Part shown: positions 26,902 to 35,854 of the stretch, piece by piece
How the letters are laid out: each line of letters opens with the position of its first letter
Position numbering within the stretch: the stretch's first letter is position 1
Source: a bacterium 1XD42-1
GTDB taxonomy: Bacteria > Bacillota > Clostridia > Oscillospirales > Ruminococcaceae
Direction: 5' to 3'
Assembly: GCA_003612625.1 (NCBI GenBank)
Contig: RAZJ01000003.1
Span: forward strand, 113,680-177,679
Length of the DNA: 64,000 bases
The notes under the pieces: generated by a model
Told to the model about the DNA's origin: nothing
Databases searched by the model: none
What the model saw: only the letters and a program-made list of their open reading frames with translations
Made by a program: the position numbers and the translations under genes

Positions 26902-27525
26902 TTATAAAAGGGAAGCGATTGCAAATGCGTCAAATCCTTGATTTTCTTCTTCTCCATCTTCTTGGGAAACCTCACTGATGCGTTTCTGTGCTTGTTGAAG
27001 CATTTCCAGTACTTTTTGCACTTCTTTCTCATCACACATATCATTTTGTAAGCCTGCTTTACACTCAGATAAATCTTGATTTAATAAGGCAATAACAGTT
27101 TGCACTTGACCAATATTTTTTGCTGCCGCTAATTGTCTGGCACGTTTTGCCGCATTAAAACCAATTCGGCCTTTTTGTTCTTGGGAATCCCTGTTTGTAT
27201 CTTCCTGCCGCCGTAATTCTGGCGAAGTAATTTCTCCTGTATTTTCTTGAAATGGCTCAACCAATTCTTCTTTTATAATCGTATCAAAATTATTATCGTT
27301 TAGATCTGTTAAATCAGGAACATCTTCTTGCACCAGATCTATATTTTCAAGAACTGCCTGCCAGCCTTGAGAAGAAATTGTAACAGAATCTCCTTGCTTG
27401 TCGTCTGAACTTGGTACTATTTCCGTTTCTTTTGCTTCTTCCTTTTCCCTGTGTTTCTTTAAGGAACCATATATTTTTTCATATATTGGGGAATTATAAC
27501 GATTTTCTATTCCTTTGACTGCCAC
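26902..27525 (-). CDS. Unknown 207-aa protein of the LytTR operon
   Basis: Not recognised. It starts at GTG (27525) behind AAAGGGG. The N-terminal ~70 residues are charged (SPIYEKIYGSLKKHREKEE, then DSVTISSQGWQAVLEN), the middle is acidic and low in complexity, and the C-terminal ~90 residues are predicted helical (AAKRARQLAAAKNIGQVQT, EVQKVLEMLQQAQKRI). There are no membrane segments. It is 45 bases after the histidine kinase gene, with no terminator between them, so it belongs to the same transcript. Confidence 0.65.
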   Translation of the reverse strand: MAVKGIENRYNSPIYEKIYGSLKKHREKEEAKETEIVPSSDDKQGDSVTISSQGWQAVLENIDLVQEDVPDLTDLNDNNFDTIIKEELVEPFQENTGEITSPELRRQEDTNRDSQEQKGRIGFNAAKRARQLAAAKNIGQVQTVIALLNQDLSECKAGLQNDMCDEKEVQKVLEMLQQAQKRISEVSQEDGEEENQGFDAFAIASLL

Positions 27526-27570
27526 TGATTCTACGCCCCTTTCAAATGGATAAAATATTTTTGTTTTTTA

Positions 27571-29061
27571 TCAATATTCCACTTCATTCCCCCTTTCATT
27601 TTTCATCATAATAGAAAACAGAAAAGTTTTATCATGAACAGACCAATCCACTGCGCCATGATATTTTTCTGCTGTACTTTTAATATTGGCAAACCCAATT
27701 CCATGGGCTTGTTTATTGGATTTGCTGGTTACAGGAAATTCAGATTGTTTTTTCCGTATTAGCTTCCCATTAAAACTGTTTTCTATTTCAATAAAGAAAA
27801 ATTTTCCTTTTTGGAACGAAGATAAACGAATAAAAATATTTTCATCCGGAGATTCCGTTTTTAAATTTCTACAAGCTTCAATTGCATTATCCAGAGCGTT
27901 CCCTAAAATGACTCCAATATCATAACTTTGGATATTCAGACTAGCAGGAAAAAGCAATCTGTCCACATAAAAACATAAATCTGGTATGGTTCGGATTATT
28001 TCATGGTATTTCATATTCAACAGAATATCTACAACTGCATTTCCCGTTTTAAAGCGGGATTCCAGCCTGTCAAAACTTTTCTGGAGTTCTGATAAATAAT
28101 TTTTTAATTCTGTATTTTCTGTTTTTTTTTCTTCCAGGGCCAGCTGCATAATAACGGCAAGGGTATTTTTCATATCATGTTTCATACTTCTAATGCCAGA
28201 ATAAATATGTTCTATTTCTGTTATATGATCCTGCATATTATCAATTTGTTTTTCTAAAATAACGCGGCTGTTTCTTTCCCTGTTTAAAGAGAGCAAATCC
28301 TGAAATAATTTTATCCCATATAAAATTGACAGCAAAGATAAAATTAAAATAGCTGGAACCACAAACATTAAAACAGGAAATTGATGATATAAAAGTTTTG
28401 CAATCCCGTTTTCCACAGTTACCATAATGATCCGCAGCAAAGCACAAATCAATAGTCCAACTACCCCAGGCAGTAAAAGAAAGAAAAGTTCTGTCCGATT
28501 TACTGGATATTCTTTTTCTTTAAAATAACACATGATCTTTTTCAATGAAATATATAAAAGTATAACAAATGCTGCATAACACAGAATAAAAAAAGTAATA
28601 ATTGTAATTTTATAAATCCATTCAAAAGTAAGGGGCTGGATATATGCTTTTTGTATGAGATAAACCCAAAGATCCATAAGAAAATTTCCGAACATCATTA
28701 CCATATATGCTATAAAAAAGCTAATTTCACTGACAGATATAAAAGTAATCACAAGAAACGCGGTAATCATTTTAAATGCTTTATAAAAAAATATAGCTAA
28801 AAGCAATAAAAGGATGATATGCAGAAGCAATTTCCCGATAATTCTGACCGGATCATATTGTGACGGAAATATGATGTTAATAACGGGCTTGAGTGCTCCA
28901 TAAGAAAGTGTTACAATGCCTTTATAAAAAGGCATTGTGGAGAATCGTTTTTCTAAAAATGCTTCATAAAAACGTTGCAGAAAATATCCTTGAAACAAAG
29001 CAATCATAAATTCTAAAAGTATATGGATTATATTCAGTATATCATTCATAAGGCCACTCAT
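27571..29061 (-). CDS. AgrC/ComD-like sensor histidine kinase (GHKL)
   Basis: 496 aa. The N-terminal ~255 residues hold about six or seven membrane helices. A cytoplasmic coiled segment follows, with the phosphoacceptor histidine in SMKHDMKNTL (H295). The ATPase domain has the N box LGNALDNAIEA (N388, N392) and the glycine-rich HGIGFANIKSTAEKYHG. This is the class-10 kinase layout of peptide-sensing Agr/Com systems. Its gene overlaps the response-regulator gene by 20 bases. No agrB/agrD-like genes are nearby, so the signal is unknown. Confidence 0.9.
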   Translation of the reverse strand: MSGLMNDILNIIHILLEFMIALFQGYFLQRFYEAFLEKRFSTMPFYKGIVTLSYGALKPVINIIFPSQYDPVRIIGKLLLHIILLLLLAIFFYKAFKMITAFLVITFISVSEISFFIAYMVMMFGNFLMDLWVYLIQKAYIQPLTFEWIYKITIITFFILCYAAFVILLYISLKKIMCYFKEKEYPVNRTELFFLLLPGVVGLLICALLRIIMVTVENGIAKLLYHQFPVLMFVVPAILILSLLSILYGIKLFQDLLSLNRERNSRVILEKQIDNMQDHITEIEHIYSGIRSMKHDMKNTLAVIMQLALEEKKTENTELKNYLSELQKSFDRLESRFKTGNAVVDILLNMKYHEIIRTIPDLCFYVDRLLFPASLNIQSYDIGVILGNALDNAIEACRNLKTESPDENIFIRLSSFQKGKFFFIEIENSFNGKLIRKKQSEFPVTSKSNKQAHGIGFANIKSTAEKYHGAVDWSVHDKTFLFSIMMKNERGNEVEY

Positions 29062-29752
29062 TCCGCAGGTAACGCATATATTCCTTTACAAATTCATGAT
29101 ATTTTTCCTTTGCTAAATAAATGGTTTCCCCATTTTTTAAAAGGATACTGTCATTATTATATTCTGTAATATATGCCATATTAACAAGATACCCTCTATG
29201 GCATCGGTAGAACCCTTTTCCTAACTGCTTTTCCAATCCATTCATAGAAGCATAAATTTCTAAAATTTCTTTTAAAGTATGGATTTCTGCTTTTTTCGCC
29301 CTGCTTTCCACATATAAAATGCTATCTTTATCTATTGTAAAACTACGGTTTCTTGTTTTGATAAACAATGACTCTTGTTTTTGTTTTTTCCGTTTTTCTG
29401 CTTCCATAATAGCACGGCTAAAAACTTCTTTAAATTTCTCTTTTTGGATTGGTTTTAACAAATAATGGAATGCTAACACATCAAATGCCTGAAATACATA
29501 TTCTTTGCTTCCTGTAATAAAAATCAAAACTGTTTCCGGCTGTTTTTTACGGAACATTTTTGCTGTATCAATTCCATTCATACCCTCCAACTGAATATCC
29601 AAAAAAACAATATCAAATTGTTTTTCTGATGTAAGAAGCCCTTCTCCAGTCCGGAAGCTGTCGGGATTGGAACCCGGCATACTTTCTTCTATTAAATTTT
29701 TGATTTGTTCCTGAATTATTTTTTCATCATCTACAACTGCTATCTGAATCAA
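29042..29752 (-). CDS. LytTR-family response regulator
   Basis: 236 aa from a TTG at 29752, where TGAGGTG lies 6 bases upstream and the product starts MIQIAVVDDE as receivers do; the ATG at 29812 has no ribosome site. The receiver domain has the acidic pocket VVDDE, the phosphoacceptor in IVFLDIQLEGMNG (D52) and the conserved LLKPIQKEKF lysine. The C-terminal LytTR DNA-binding domain (about 130-230) includes FYRCHRGYLVNMAYI. It should bind direct repeats with a roughly 21-bp period, and a fitting pair lies immediately upstream. Confidence 0.92.
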   Translation of the reverse strand: MIQIAVVDDEKIIQEQIKNLIEESMPGSNPDSFRTGEGLLTSEKQFDIVFLDIQLEGMNGIDTAKMFRKKQPETVLIFITGSKEYVFQAFDVLAFHYLLKPIQKEKFKEVFSRAIMEAEKRKKQKQESLFIKTRNRSFTIDKDSILYVESRAKKAEIHTLKEILEIYASMNGLEKQLGKGFYRCHRGYLVNMAYITEYNNDSILLKNGETIYLAKEKYHEFVKEYMRYLRNEWPYE

Positions 29753-29822
29753 ATTTCGCACCTCAGATTTTATATCGAATCCCTTAATTCTTTTATCGGC
29801 AGCAATCTCCATTTTTTATATC

Positions 29823-29858
29823 AAATGGAACGAAACCTTCTTGAAATGGAATGAAACC
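29823..29858 (-). promoter_or_regulatory. Predicted LytTR binding site: two direct repeats, 21-bp period
   Basis: Minus strand GGTTTCATTCCATTT and GGTTTCGTTCCATTT differ at one base and start 21 bases apart. A TATAAA-like -10 element lies just downstream (29815-29820). Paired repeats with this period are how AgrA/ComE/PlnC-type regulators bind, so autoregulation of the operon is likely. Confidence 0.7.
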
Positions 29859-29867
29859 ATAATAAAC

Positions 29868-29890
29868 AACCCCCGGCAAAGCCGGGGGTT
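29868..29890. repeat. IS200 subterminal hairpin, right end
   Basis: AACCCCCGGC, loop AAA, GCCGGGGGTT: a perfect 10-bp stem. Further hairpins follow inside the element at 29923-29944 (CTTGCGCG/CGCGCAAG) and 29981-29994 (GCCCG/CGGGC), the latter abutting the transposase stop codon. Confidence 0.8.
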
Positions 29891-29994
29891 TTGCATATAC
29901 GGGCAAAGCCCTAGAATACTAGCTTGCGCGTCTCGTCGCGCAAGTACGATCTGCCAGCCGCGAAGAATTTGTTACTGGCCGCCCGTAAACGGGC

Positions 29995-30429
29995 TTAAAA
30001 ATTTCCCATCGTTAGTTGTTCGCCTGCTTTATCTTCCTCCAATTGATGTCGGATATATTCTTCAATCTTTTTCGCATTTTTTCCTGCCGTGTCTACATAG
30101 TAGCCTCTGCACCAGAATTCACGATTTCTATACTTGTACCTTAACTCTGGATATTTCTCGTAGATCATCAGACTGCTTTTTCCTTTTAAGTATCCCATAA
30201 AACTGGATACAGAAAACTTCGGCGGTATTTCCACAAGCATATGTACATGATCTGGACATACTTCTGCTTCGACTATCCGTATCTTTTTCCAATTACATAG
30301 TGTCCTCAATATTTCTCCGATTTCCAGCCGTTTTTCTCCATAAAATACCTTCCTCCGGTATTTTGGTGCAAATACTATGTGATACTTGCAATTCCATTTT
30401 GTATGCGCTAAACTGTTTACGTCGTTCAT
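29995..30429 (-). CDS. tnpA: IS200/IS605-family transposase TnpA (Y1 HUH)
   Basis: 144 aa, intact. It cuts and rejoins single-stranded DNA at the element's hairpins through a covalent phosphotyrosine. Visible are the metal-binding HUH motif in CPDHVHMLVEIPP and the catalytic-tyrosine helix KKIEEYIRHQ. Length and start (MNDVNSLAHTKWNCKYHIVF) are typical. The intact frame and ends suggest the copy may still be mobile. Confidence 0.96.
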   Translation of the reverse strand: MNDVNSLAHTKWNCKYHIVFAPKYRRKVFYGEKRLEIGEILRTLCNWKKIRIVEAEVCPDHVHMLVEIPPKFSVSSFMGYLKGKSSLMIYEKYPELRYKYRNREFWCRGYYVDTAGKNAKKIEEYIRHQLEEDKAGEQLTMGNF

Positions 30430-30534
30430 TGCAATGACCTCCCTTTGCTTTCTTTTGTGCAGTTGGCTGACCGCACTTTCATTTTAAGCAAAGGGAGTTT
30501 TTCTGTCTACATCATCGCCATTAGGCTTCTCTTG

Positions 30535-30557
30535 AACCACTCGCCTAGCGAGTGGTT
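30535..30557. repeat. IS200 subterminal hairpin, left end
   Basis: AACCACTCGC, loop CTA, GCGAGTGGTT: a perfect 10-bp stem located about 105 bases upstream of the transposase start. Confidence 0.8.
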
Positions 30558-30574
30558 TTCTTCATACAAGAAAA

Positions 30575-30602
30575 CGCCTGTGGAAATCATTTTCCACAGG
30601 CG
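30575..30602 (-). terminator. Intrinsic terminator of ilvE
   Basis: Minus strand CGCCTGTGGAAA and TTTCCACAGGCG form a 12-bp stem with a 4-base loop, then TTTTCTTG. Confidence 0.85.
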
Positions 30603-30617
30603 CCCGCTTTTAAAAAT

Positions 30618-31685
30618 TTAGCAGCAAGGTTCAATCCAGCCAAAGGGATCTGGAATTACTCCCCATTGGATTCCAGTCAATGTATCATACAATTTCTGGC
30701 TTACCGGGCCAATTTCATTGTTGTTAATGGTAACATGTTTGTCCCCGCATTTCAATTCCCCAATCGGAGAAATGACACAAGCTGTACCGGTTCCCCAGGC
30801 TTCTTCTAAAGTACCTGCTTCTACGGCGTCCAGCAGTTCTTGCAAGGGCAGCCGCCGTTCACTCACTGGCATTCCCCAGCTTTTCAGCATTTCAATGACT
30901 GATTTACGGGTAATGCCTGGCAGAATGCTGCCTGTCAAAGCAGGTGTAATAATTTCCCCATTGATTTTGAAGAAAACATTCATAGAACCGACTTCTTCAA
31001 CATATTTACGCTCCACGCCATCCAGCCATAATACCTGAGAATAGCCCTGTTTTTCCGCTTCTTCCTGAGCCAGCAAAGAAGCCGCATAATTGCCGCCTGT
31101 TTTTACCATGCCCATGCCGCCTTTGCTGACACGGACATATTTCGTTTCCACATAAATTTTAACCGGATTTAAACCACTGGCATAATAAGCGCCAGATGGA
31201 GAAAGAATGACACAATAAATATAACTAATAGAAGGATGTACCCCTAAAAAGTCCTGATTAGCAATGATAAAAGGACGGATATAAAGGGATGTTCCTGGAG
31301 CAGACGGTACCCAATCTTTTTCAATTGTTACAAACTTTTTCAACGCTTCCAGTAAAAAGCCCTCATCCATTTGGGGGATAACCAAACGCTGGCAGGAATT
31401 ATTTAACCGTTTAAAATTTTCCTGGGGACGGAAAAACTGAATTTTTCCTTCTGCTGTCCGGTATGCTTTCATTCCTTCAAAAATTTCCTGGGCATAATGA
31501 AAGCAGCTTGACGAAGGATCCATCGGAATTGGGCCATAAGGCACAATTCTGGGATCATGCCAGCCCTGTCCCTCATGATAATCCATTAAAAACATATGAT
31601 CGGTAAAACAATGCCCAAAACCAAGTTTTGTTTGATCCGTTGGTTTCTGCTTGGGATGGTCTGTCAGTTGGATTTTAATTTCCAT
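30618..31685 (-). CDS. ilvE: Branched-chain amino acid aminotransferase
   Basis: 355 aa, PLP fold type IV, the longer (class IIb) BCAT form. It interconverts Leu/Ile/Val and their 2-oxo acids with glutamate/2-oxoglutarate. The PLP lysine is in GMVKTGGNYAAS; other motifs are FEGMKAYR, YIRPFIIAN and GTGTACVISPIG. It sits downstream of gdhA, which supplies glutamate, with a hairpin rather than a clear terminator between them, so partial co-transcription is plausible. Confidence 0.95.
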   Translation of the reverse strand: MEIKIQLTDHPKQKPTDQTKLGFGHCFTDHMFLMDYHEGQGWHDPRIVPYGPIPMDPSSSCFHYAQEIFEGMKAYRTAEGKIQFFRPQENFKRLNNSCQRLVIPQMDEGFLLEALKKFVTIEKDWVPSAPGTSLYIRPFIIANQDFLGVHPSISYIYCVILSPSGAYYASGLNPVKIYVETKYVRVSKGGMGMVKTGGNYAASLLAQEEAEKQGYSQVLWLDGVERKYVEEVGSMNVFFKINGEIITPALTGSILPGITRKSVIEMLKSWGMPVSERRLPLQELLDAVEAGTLEEAWGTGTACVISPIGELKCGDKHVTINNNEIGPVSQKLYDTLTGIQWGVIPDPFGWIEPCC

Positions 31686-31706
31686 TTTGGAAAGACACTC
31701 CTTTTA

Positions 31707-31733
31707 ATACAGGCATGATAAAACAGCCTGTAT
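31707..31733 (-). other. Hairpin between gdhA and ilvE
   Basis: Minus strand ATACAGGC and GCCTGTAT pair around an 11-base loop. The following tract TAAAAGGAG is not T-rich and contains the ilvE ribosome site, so it is a weak terminator or processing site. Confidence 0.5.
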
Positions 31734-31749
31734 GATTGCTCCTTATTTT

Positions 31750-33207
<1,458 letters not shown>

Positions 33208-33263
33208 TTATCATATGTAAAAAAGCAAAGAAAATCCTGGTGGAAAGCAGGCAAATTGCATAA

Positions 33264-33292
33264 TTGACGAAATGCTTCTTATCCTGTATAAT
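33264..33292 (+). promoter_or_regulatory. Promoter of rnpB
   Basis: TTGACG (33264-33269), 17 bases, TATAAT (33287-33292). The predicted start at about 33299 coincides with the first paired bases of the RNA. Confidence 0.85.
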
Positions 33293-33299
33293 AAAAATA

Positions 33300-33636
33300 T
33301 TCCGGGAGCGGACTGGACAGCGGCACAGCACAGGCTGTGAGGAAAGTCCGGGCTTCATAGGGCAGGATACCTGCTAACGGCAGGCCGAGGCGACTCGAGG
33401 GAAAGTGCAACAGAAAGAAACCGCCAAAAATTTTTTTGGCAAGGATGGAAAGGCGAGGTAAGAGCTCACCGGAGTACAGGCGACTGTACTGCCATGTAAA
33501 CCCTATCCGAAGCAACACCAGCAGGAACAATGCGGCGGCCCGCCGGGTTCCGAAAGGTGGCGCGAGTTGTATGGCAACGTACAGCCAAGAAAGATCGCTG
33601 TTCTCGACAGAACCCGGCTTACAGGTTCGGTTCCGG
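33300..33636 (+). ncRNA. rnpB: RNase P RNA, bacterial type A-like
   Basis: The catalytic RNA that trims tRNA 5' ends. Conserved blocks are visible in order: GAGGAAAGTCCGGGC (33339-33353), the ACAGAAA segment near 33410, the GCGAGTTG/GGCAACGTACAG region, and near the 3' end AGAACCCGGCTTACAG. The 5' CCGGGA pairs with TTCCGG at the 3' end to close helix P1. It is preceded by a near-consensus promoter and followed by a strong terminator. Ends are estimated from pairing and may be off by a few bases. Confidence 0.96.
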
Positions 33637-33680
33637 CCCTGTTTCACCTTCTGGTGAAGCAGGGTAATTTTTTTATTTTT
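33637..33680 (+). terminator. Terminator of rnpB
   Basis: CCCTGTTTCACC (33637-33648) pairs with GGTGAAGCAGGG (33653-33664), followed by a long T tract (33668-33680). Confidence 0.9.
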
Positions 33681-33686
33681 CTATAT

Positions 33687-33712
33687 TTTCGTTAAAGTTT
33701 TATTTAGCGAAA
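33687..33712. repeat. Inverted repeat upstream of bofA-like gene
   Basis: TTTCGTTAAA and TTTAGCGAAA pair fully if one G-T pair is allowed, with a 6-base centre. It lies about 70 bases before the bofA-like ATG and could be an operator or a leader hairpin. No convincing vegetative promoter for the gene is visible here. Confidence 0.5.
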
Positions 33713-33784
33713 TAATAAGGCGTTTTTTCAAAAACAGTATATTTTTTTCCCGCTATTCATACATATAAAACCGGAGGGATTGAT

Positions 33785-34033
33785 ATGGAAAAATATATGC
33801 TCTTAGCTGTTTGCGCATTGCCAGTCCTTATTTTTGCCCGTTCCCGGGCCTTTTTTCGGACATTCTTTTTTACTGCATTTACCGGAATCGGTGCTTTATC
33901 TGTTGTCTGCTGGTTAGGCGCTTATACTGGCGTCCTTCTCACCTTCAACCCTTTTACAGCTAGTGTTTCCTGTTTACTGGGAATTCCAGGGGTTTTAGCG
34001 CTTCTTTTATTCCGCATCCTTTTCGCCATATAA
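33785..34033 (+). CDS. bofA: BofA-family protein (pro-sigmaK processing inhibitor-like)
   Basis: 82 aa, with two or three hydrophobic helices. The C-terminal NPFTASVSCLLGIPGVLALLLF matches the conserved BofA end. In Bacillus, BofA holds the SpoIVFB protease inactive in the outer forespore membrane until sigma-K is needed. GGAGGG precedes the ATG. Its presence suggests an endospore-forming lineage. Clostridia often carry bofA-like genes without the full SpoIVF set, so the exact role is uncertain. Confidence 0.85.
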   Translation: MEKYMLLAVCALPVLIFARSRAFFRTFFFTAFTGIGALSVVCWLGAYTGVLLTFNPFTASVSCLLGIPGVLALLLFRILFAI

Positions 34034-34035
34034 AG

Positions 34036-34059
34036 AAAAACCGCCGACAAAGCCGGCGG
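34036..34059 (-). terminator. Terminator of the secreted 382-aa protein gene
   Basis: Minus strand CCGCCG/CGGCGG stem with a 7-base loop, followed by TTTTTCTTT. It lies between this gene and the convergent bofA-like gene. Confidence 0.75.
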
Positions 34060-34066
34060 ATATTGA

Positions 34067-35215
34067 TTAGCGTACTTTTTCAGAAGAAAGAATATAAATT
34101 CCTAAATGATTGGTTCTGGTGACAAATGCCCCATCCCCGTCTGAATTTCTGGTATAGCGGAATTTATTTGTAACATCAGTTAAACCTTTTCCATGATATT
34201 GGTAAATGATAATATCTTCATGCGGGATTGTTTCTTCCCCATCAAAAGTAACAAATGGGTTGGTAATCAGTAACTGAACATTAGCTTTTATATCTGCATT
34301 TCCAAAATCCCGGATGAAAGCAGACGCATTGCTAAATTTTTTCAGTAATAACCCATCTGTCCAAAAAGTGGAAAGCTTCGGTATATAATTTAACACCGCA
34401 CTATCACTATGGTTTAACTCTGCGCAAATCCGTCCAAGGGATTCCCAGCAGTAATCAGCGGTACTATTTTCATAATCACTGTCAGGATACATCACATCAC
34501 TTTCAATTCCGGCAGGACCATCATGCCGGAGGGCATTATAATCTACATTATATTTGGGAGTAAATTGTAATTGATTCAGCCGTTCATAGCTGACATCCAT
34601 TTGGTGGCGGATAACAATTTTTGCACCATTTTTGATTAACATTTTTTGTTTTGGCGCGCTGGAATCAGAAGCATCCCGAACTGTTACAGCAACATCTCCT
34701 GCTGGAATAAAAGTCGCCGAAAAGGTTGCTGAAATATCATCTAATATTGCATTATCGGACAGGCGCATAATATAAGCAGGCATACTGCTTGCCCGCTGGC
34801 TGGCAGTAGCCACTTTCATGGAACGGATCATTGGAGCATTATTGCCATAACGCAGGGTACAGGTTAAGCTGCCATTGGTAAAAGGTGTCGGATCGGTAAC
34901 AAGATATGATTTCCCATCATCAGCTACAATCATTAAACGGGTTGTTTCACAATAAAACTCATTGATATAAATTCCGGAATAATTGGCATCAAAAGGATGG
35001 TATTCATAAACCCTGGCCGCTGCTAAAGTATCCGATGTCTTAGAAAGTACCGGTGCATCTGCACTGACTTCCACTTTTTCGGATTGCTGGGAAAGGGCTG
35101 GCATTGGTGTTTCAGAAACCGCTTTAGAACGGTTAAGCAGCGCTTGTGTACTGGCTGCCATAGGATGTACACTGAAAAGCATAGCTGCCGCCGCAGCGGC
35201 TAAAATACGTTTCAT
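34067..35215 (-). CDS. Secreted protein of unknown function
   Basis: 382 aa. A signal peptide is clear (MKRILAAAAAAMLF, cleavage likely after MAAS-TQA). A low-complexity Ser/Ala/Pro stretch follows, then a large beta-prone domain with YEYHPFDANYSGIYINEFYC, YLVTDPTPF and a C-terminal ITNPFVTFDGEETIPHEDIIIYQYHG. No enzyme motif or anchor is recognised. It is transcribed alone; a 162-bp MITE-like element lies directly upstream in its promoter region. Confidence 0.7.
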   Translation of the reverse strand: MKRILAAAAAAMLFSVHPMAASTQALLNRSKAVSETPMPALSQQSEKVEVSADAPVLSKTSDTLAAARVYEYHPFDANYSGIYINEFYCETTRLMIVADDGKSYLVTDPTPFTNGSLTCTLRYGNNAPMIRSMKVATASQRASSMPAYIMRLSDNAILDDISATFSATFIPAGDVAVTVRDASDSSAPKQKMLIKNGAKIVIRHQMDVSYERLNQLQFTPKYNVDYNALRHDGPAGIESDVMYPDSDYENSTADYCWESLGRICAELNHSDSAVLNYIPKLSTFWTDGLLLKKFSNASAFIRDFGNADIKANVQLLITNPFVTFDGEETIPHEDIIIYQYHGKGLTDVTNKFRYTRNSDGDGAFVTRTNHLGIYILSSEKVR

Positions 35216-35243
35216 TTATGGATTCCCCCATCCACCTTAATTT

Positions 35244-35405
35244 AGAGCCTCTCCTAAAATAATTCGCACACATCTTGCTTGCATATTTTTTGCCATATTT
35301 CGTTGTTTTTTCTTGCCGGGCGGCAGCCCGCCTGCAAAAAAACGCCTTATCTGGCACGAAATCTGACGGCGCAATCTGCGCACGTCTTATTTTAGGACAG
35401 GCTCT
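35244..35405. mobile_element. 162-bp MITE-like element with 19-bp terminal inverted repeats
   Basis: The left end AGAGCCTCTCCTAAAATAA (35244-35262) and the complement of the right end (35387-35405) match at 18 of 19 positions. The interior contains a GC-rich hairpin (CGGGCGGCAGCCCG region, about 35319-35336) flanked by T and A tracts. No transposase is encoded, and an open frame across it on the minus strand is probably fortuitous. It may be a non-autonomous transposon or a repeated structured element. Confidence 0.7.
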
Positions 35406-35450
35406 TAGAATAGTATATCGGAAGATTTTGTACGGGATGTGAACAAATAG

Positions 35451-35482
35451 AAAAAACGGGAGAAAATTCCCCCGTCTTTTTC
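35451..35482 (-). terminator. Terminator of secG
   Basis: Minus strand ACGGGGGAA and TTCTCCCGT form an imperfect stem, followed by TTTTTTC. Confidence 0.75.
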
Positions 35483-35500
35483 TTTATGGCTATTTTTTTG

Positions 35501-35752
35501 CTATTTCATTGCCGAAACTGCCAGATAGACAATTAAGGTTGCTGCTACAAATACAATCCCTGTATACTTTGTAAAGCGAACCAGCATAGCCTGATTGGAA
35601 CGGTTTTTGTTATGGCCTAAATATGAGGAATCATTCCCGCCAGACAAGGCATTCATTGCACCTTGTTTGCCTTCCTGGGCCATGACTGCGATCACAATAA
35701 TAATTGCGCAAACCATAATCACTACGCCGCCAATAATTTCAACGATGCTCAT
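35501..35752 (-). CDS. secG: Preprotein translocase subunit SecG
   Basis: 83 aa, typical size. SecG assists SecYEG translocation. Two membrane helices are visible (about 4-26 and 60-80), with the loop containing the conserved QEGKQGAMNALSGG segment. GGAGGT precedes the ATG. It is monocistronic, with its own promoter and terminator. Confidence 0.93.
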   Translation of the reverse strand: MSIVEIIGGVVIMVCAIIIVIAVMAQEGKQGAMNALSGGNDSSYLGHNKNRSNQAMLVRFTKYTGIVFVAATLIVYLAVSAMK

Positions 35753-35786
35753 TTTGACGTACCTCCATGTTTGTACAGATATTTTT

Positions 35787-35814
35787 ATTATAACATATTA
35801 TTATGCTTTTTCAA
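35787..35814 (-). promoter_or_regulatory. Promoter of secG
   Basis: Minus strand TTGAAA (35809-35814), 16 bases, TATAAT (35787-35792). Confidence 0.65.
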
Positions 35815-35854
35815 GAGGAATCCGCAACTTTTTTTTAAAGCGCACCGTTAAAAG

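Larger units (their letters stand above)
29862..30560 (-). mobile_element. IS200-type insertion sequence
   Basis: About 700 bp, the usual IS200 size: a single HUH transposase gene with a subterminal hairpin near each end (29868-29890 and 30535-30557) and no terminal inverted repeats. Exact ends are uncertain by several bases. It sits between the predicted LytTR binding site and the ilvE terminator. There is no TnpB gene. Confidence 0.85.

Noticed and set aside
26470..26907. 145-codon open frame on the plus strand
   Set aside because: Antisense to the 182-aa operon gene, which has a strong ribosome site; no supporting signals on this strand.
25518..29860. Search for an AgrD/AgrB-like signal peptide or processing gene
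   Set aside because: Gaps between the operon genes are under 50 bases and hold no small ORF with a ribosome site.
35133..35357. 74-codon frame across the MITE-like element
   Set aside because: Basic, cysteine-containing product derived from the repeat itself and overlapping the secreted-protein gene; no ribosome site.
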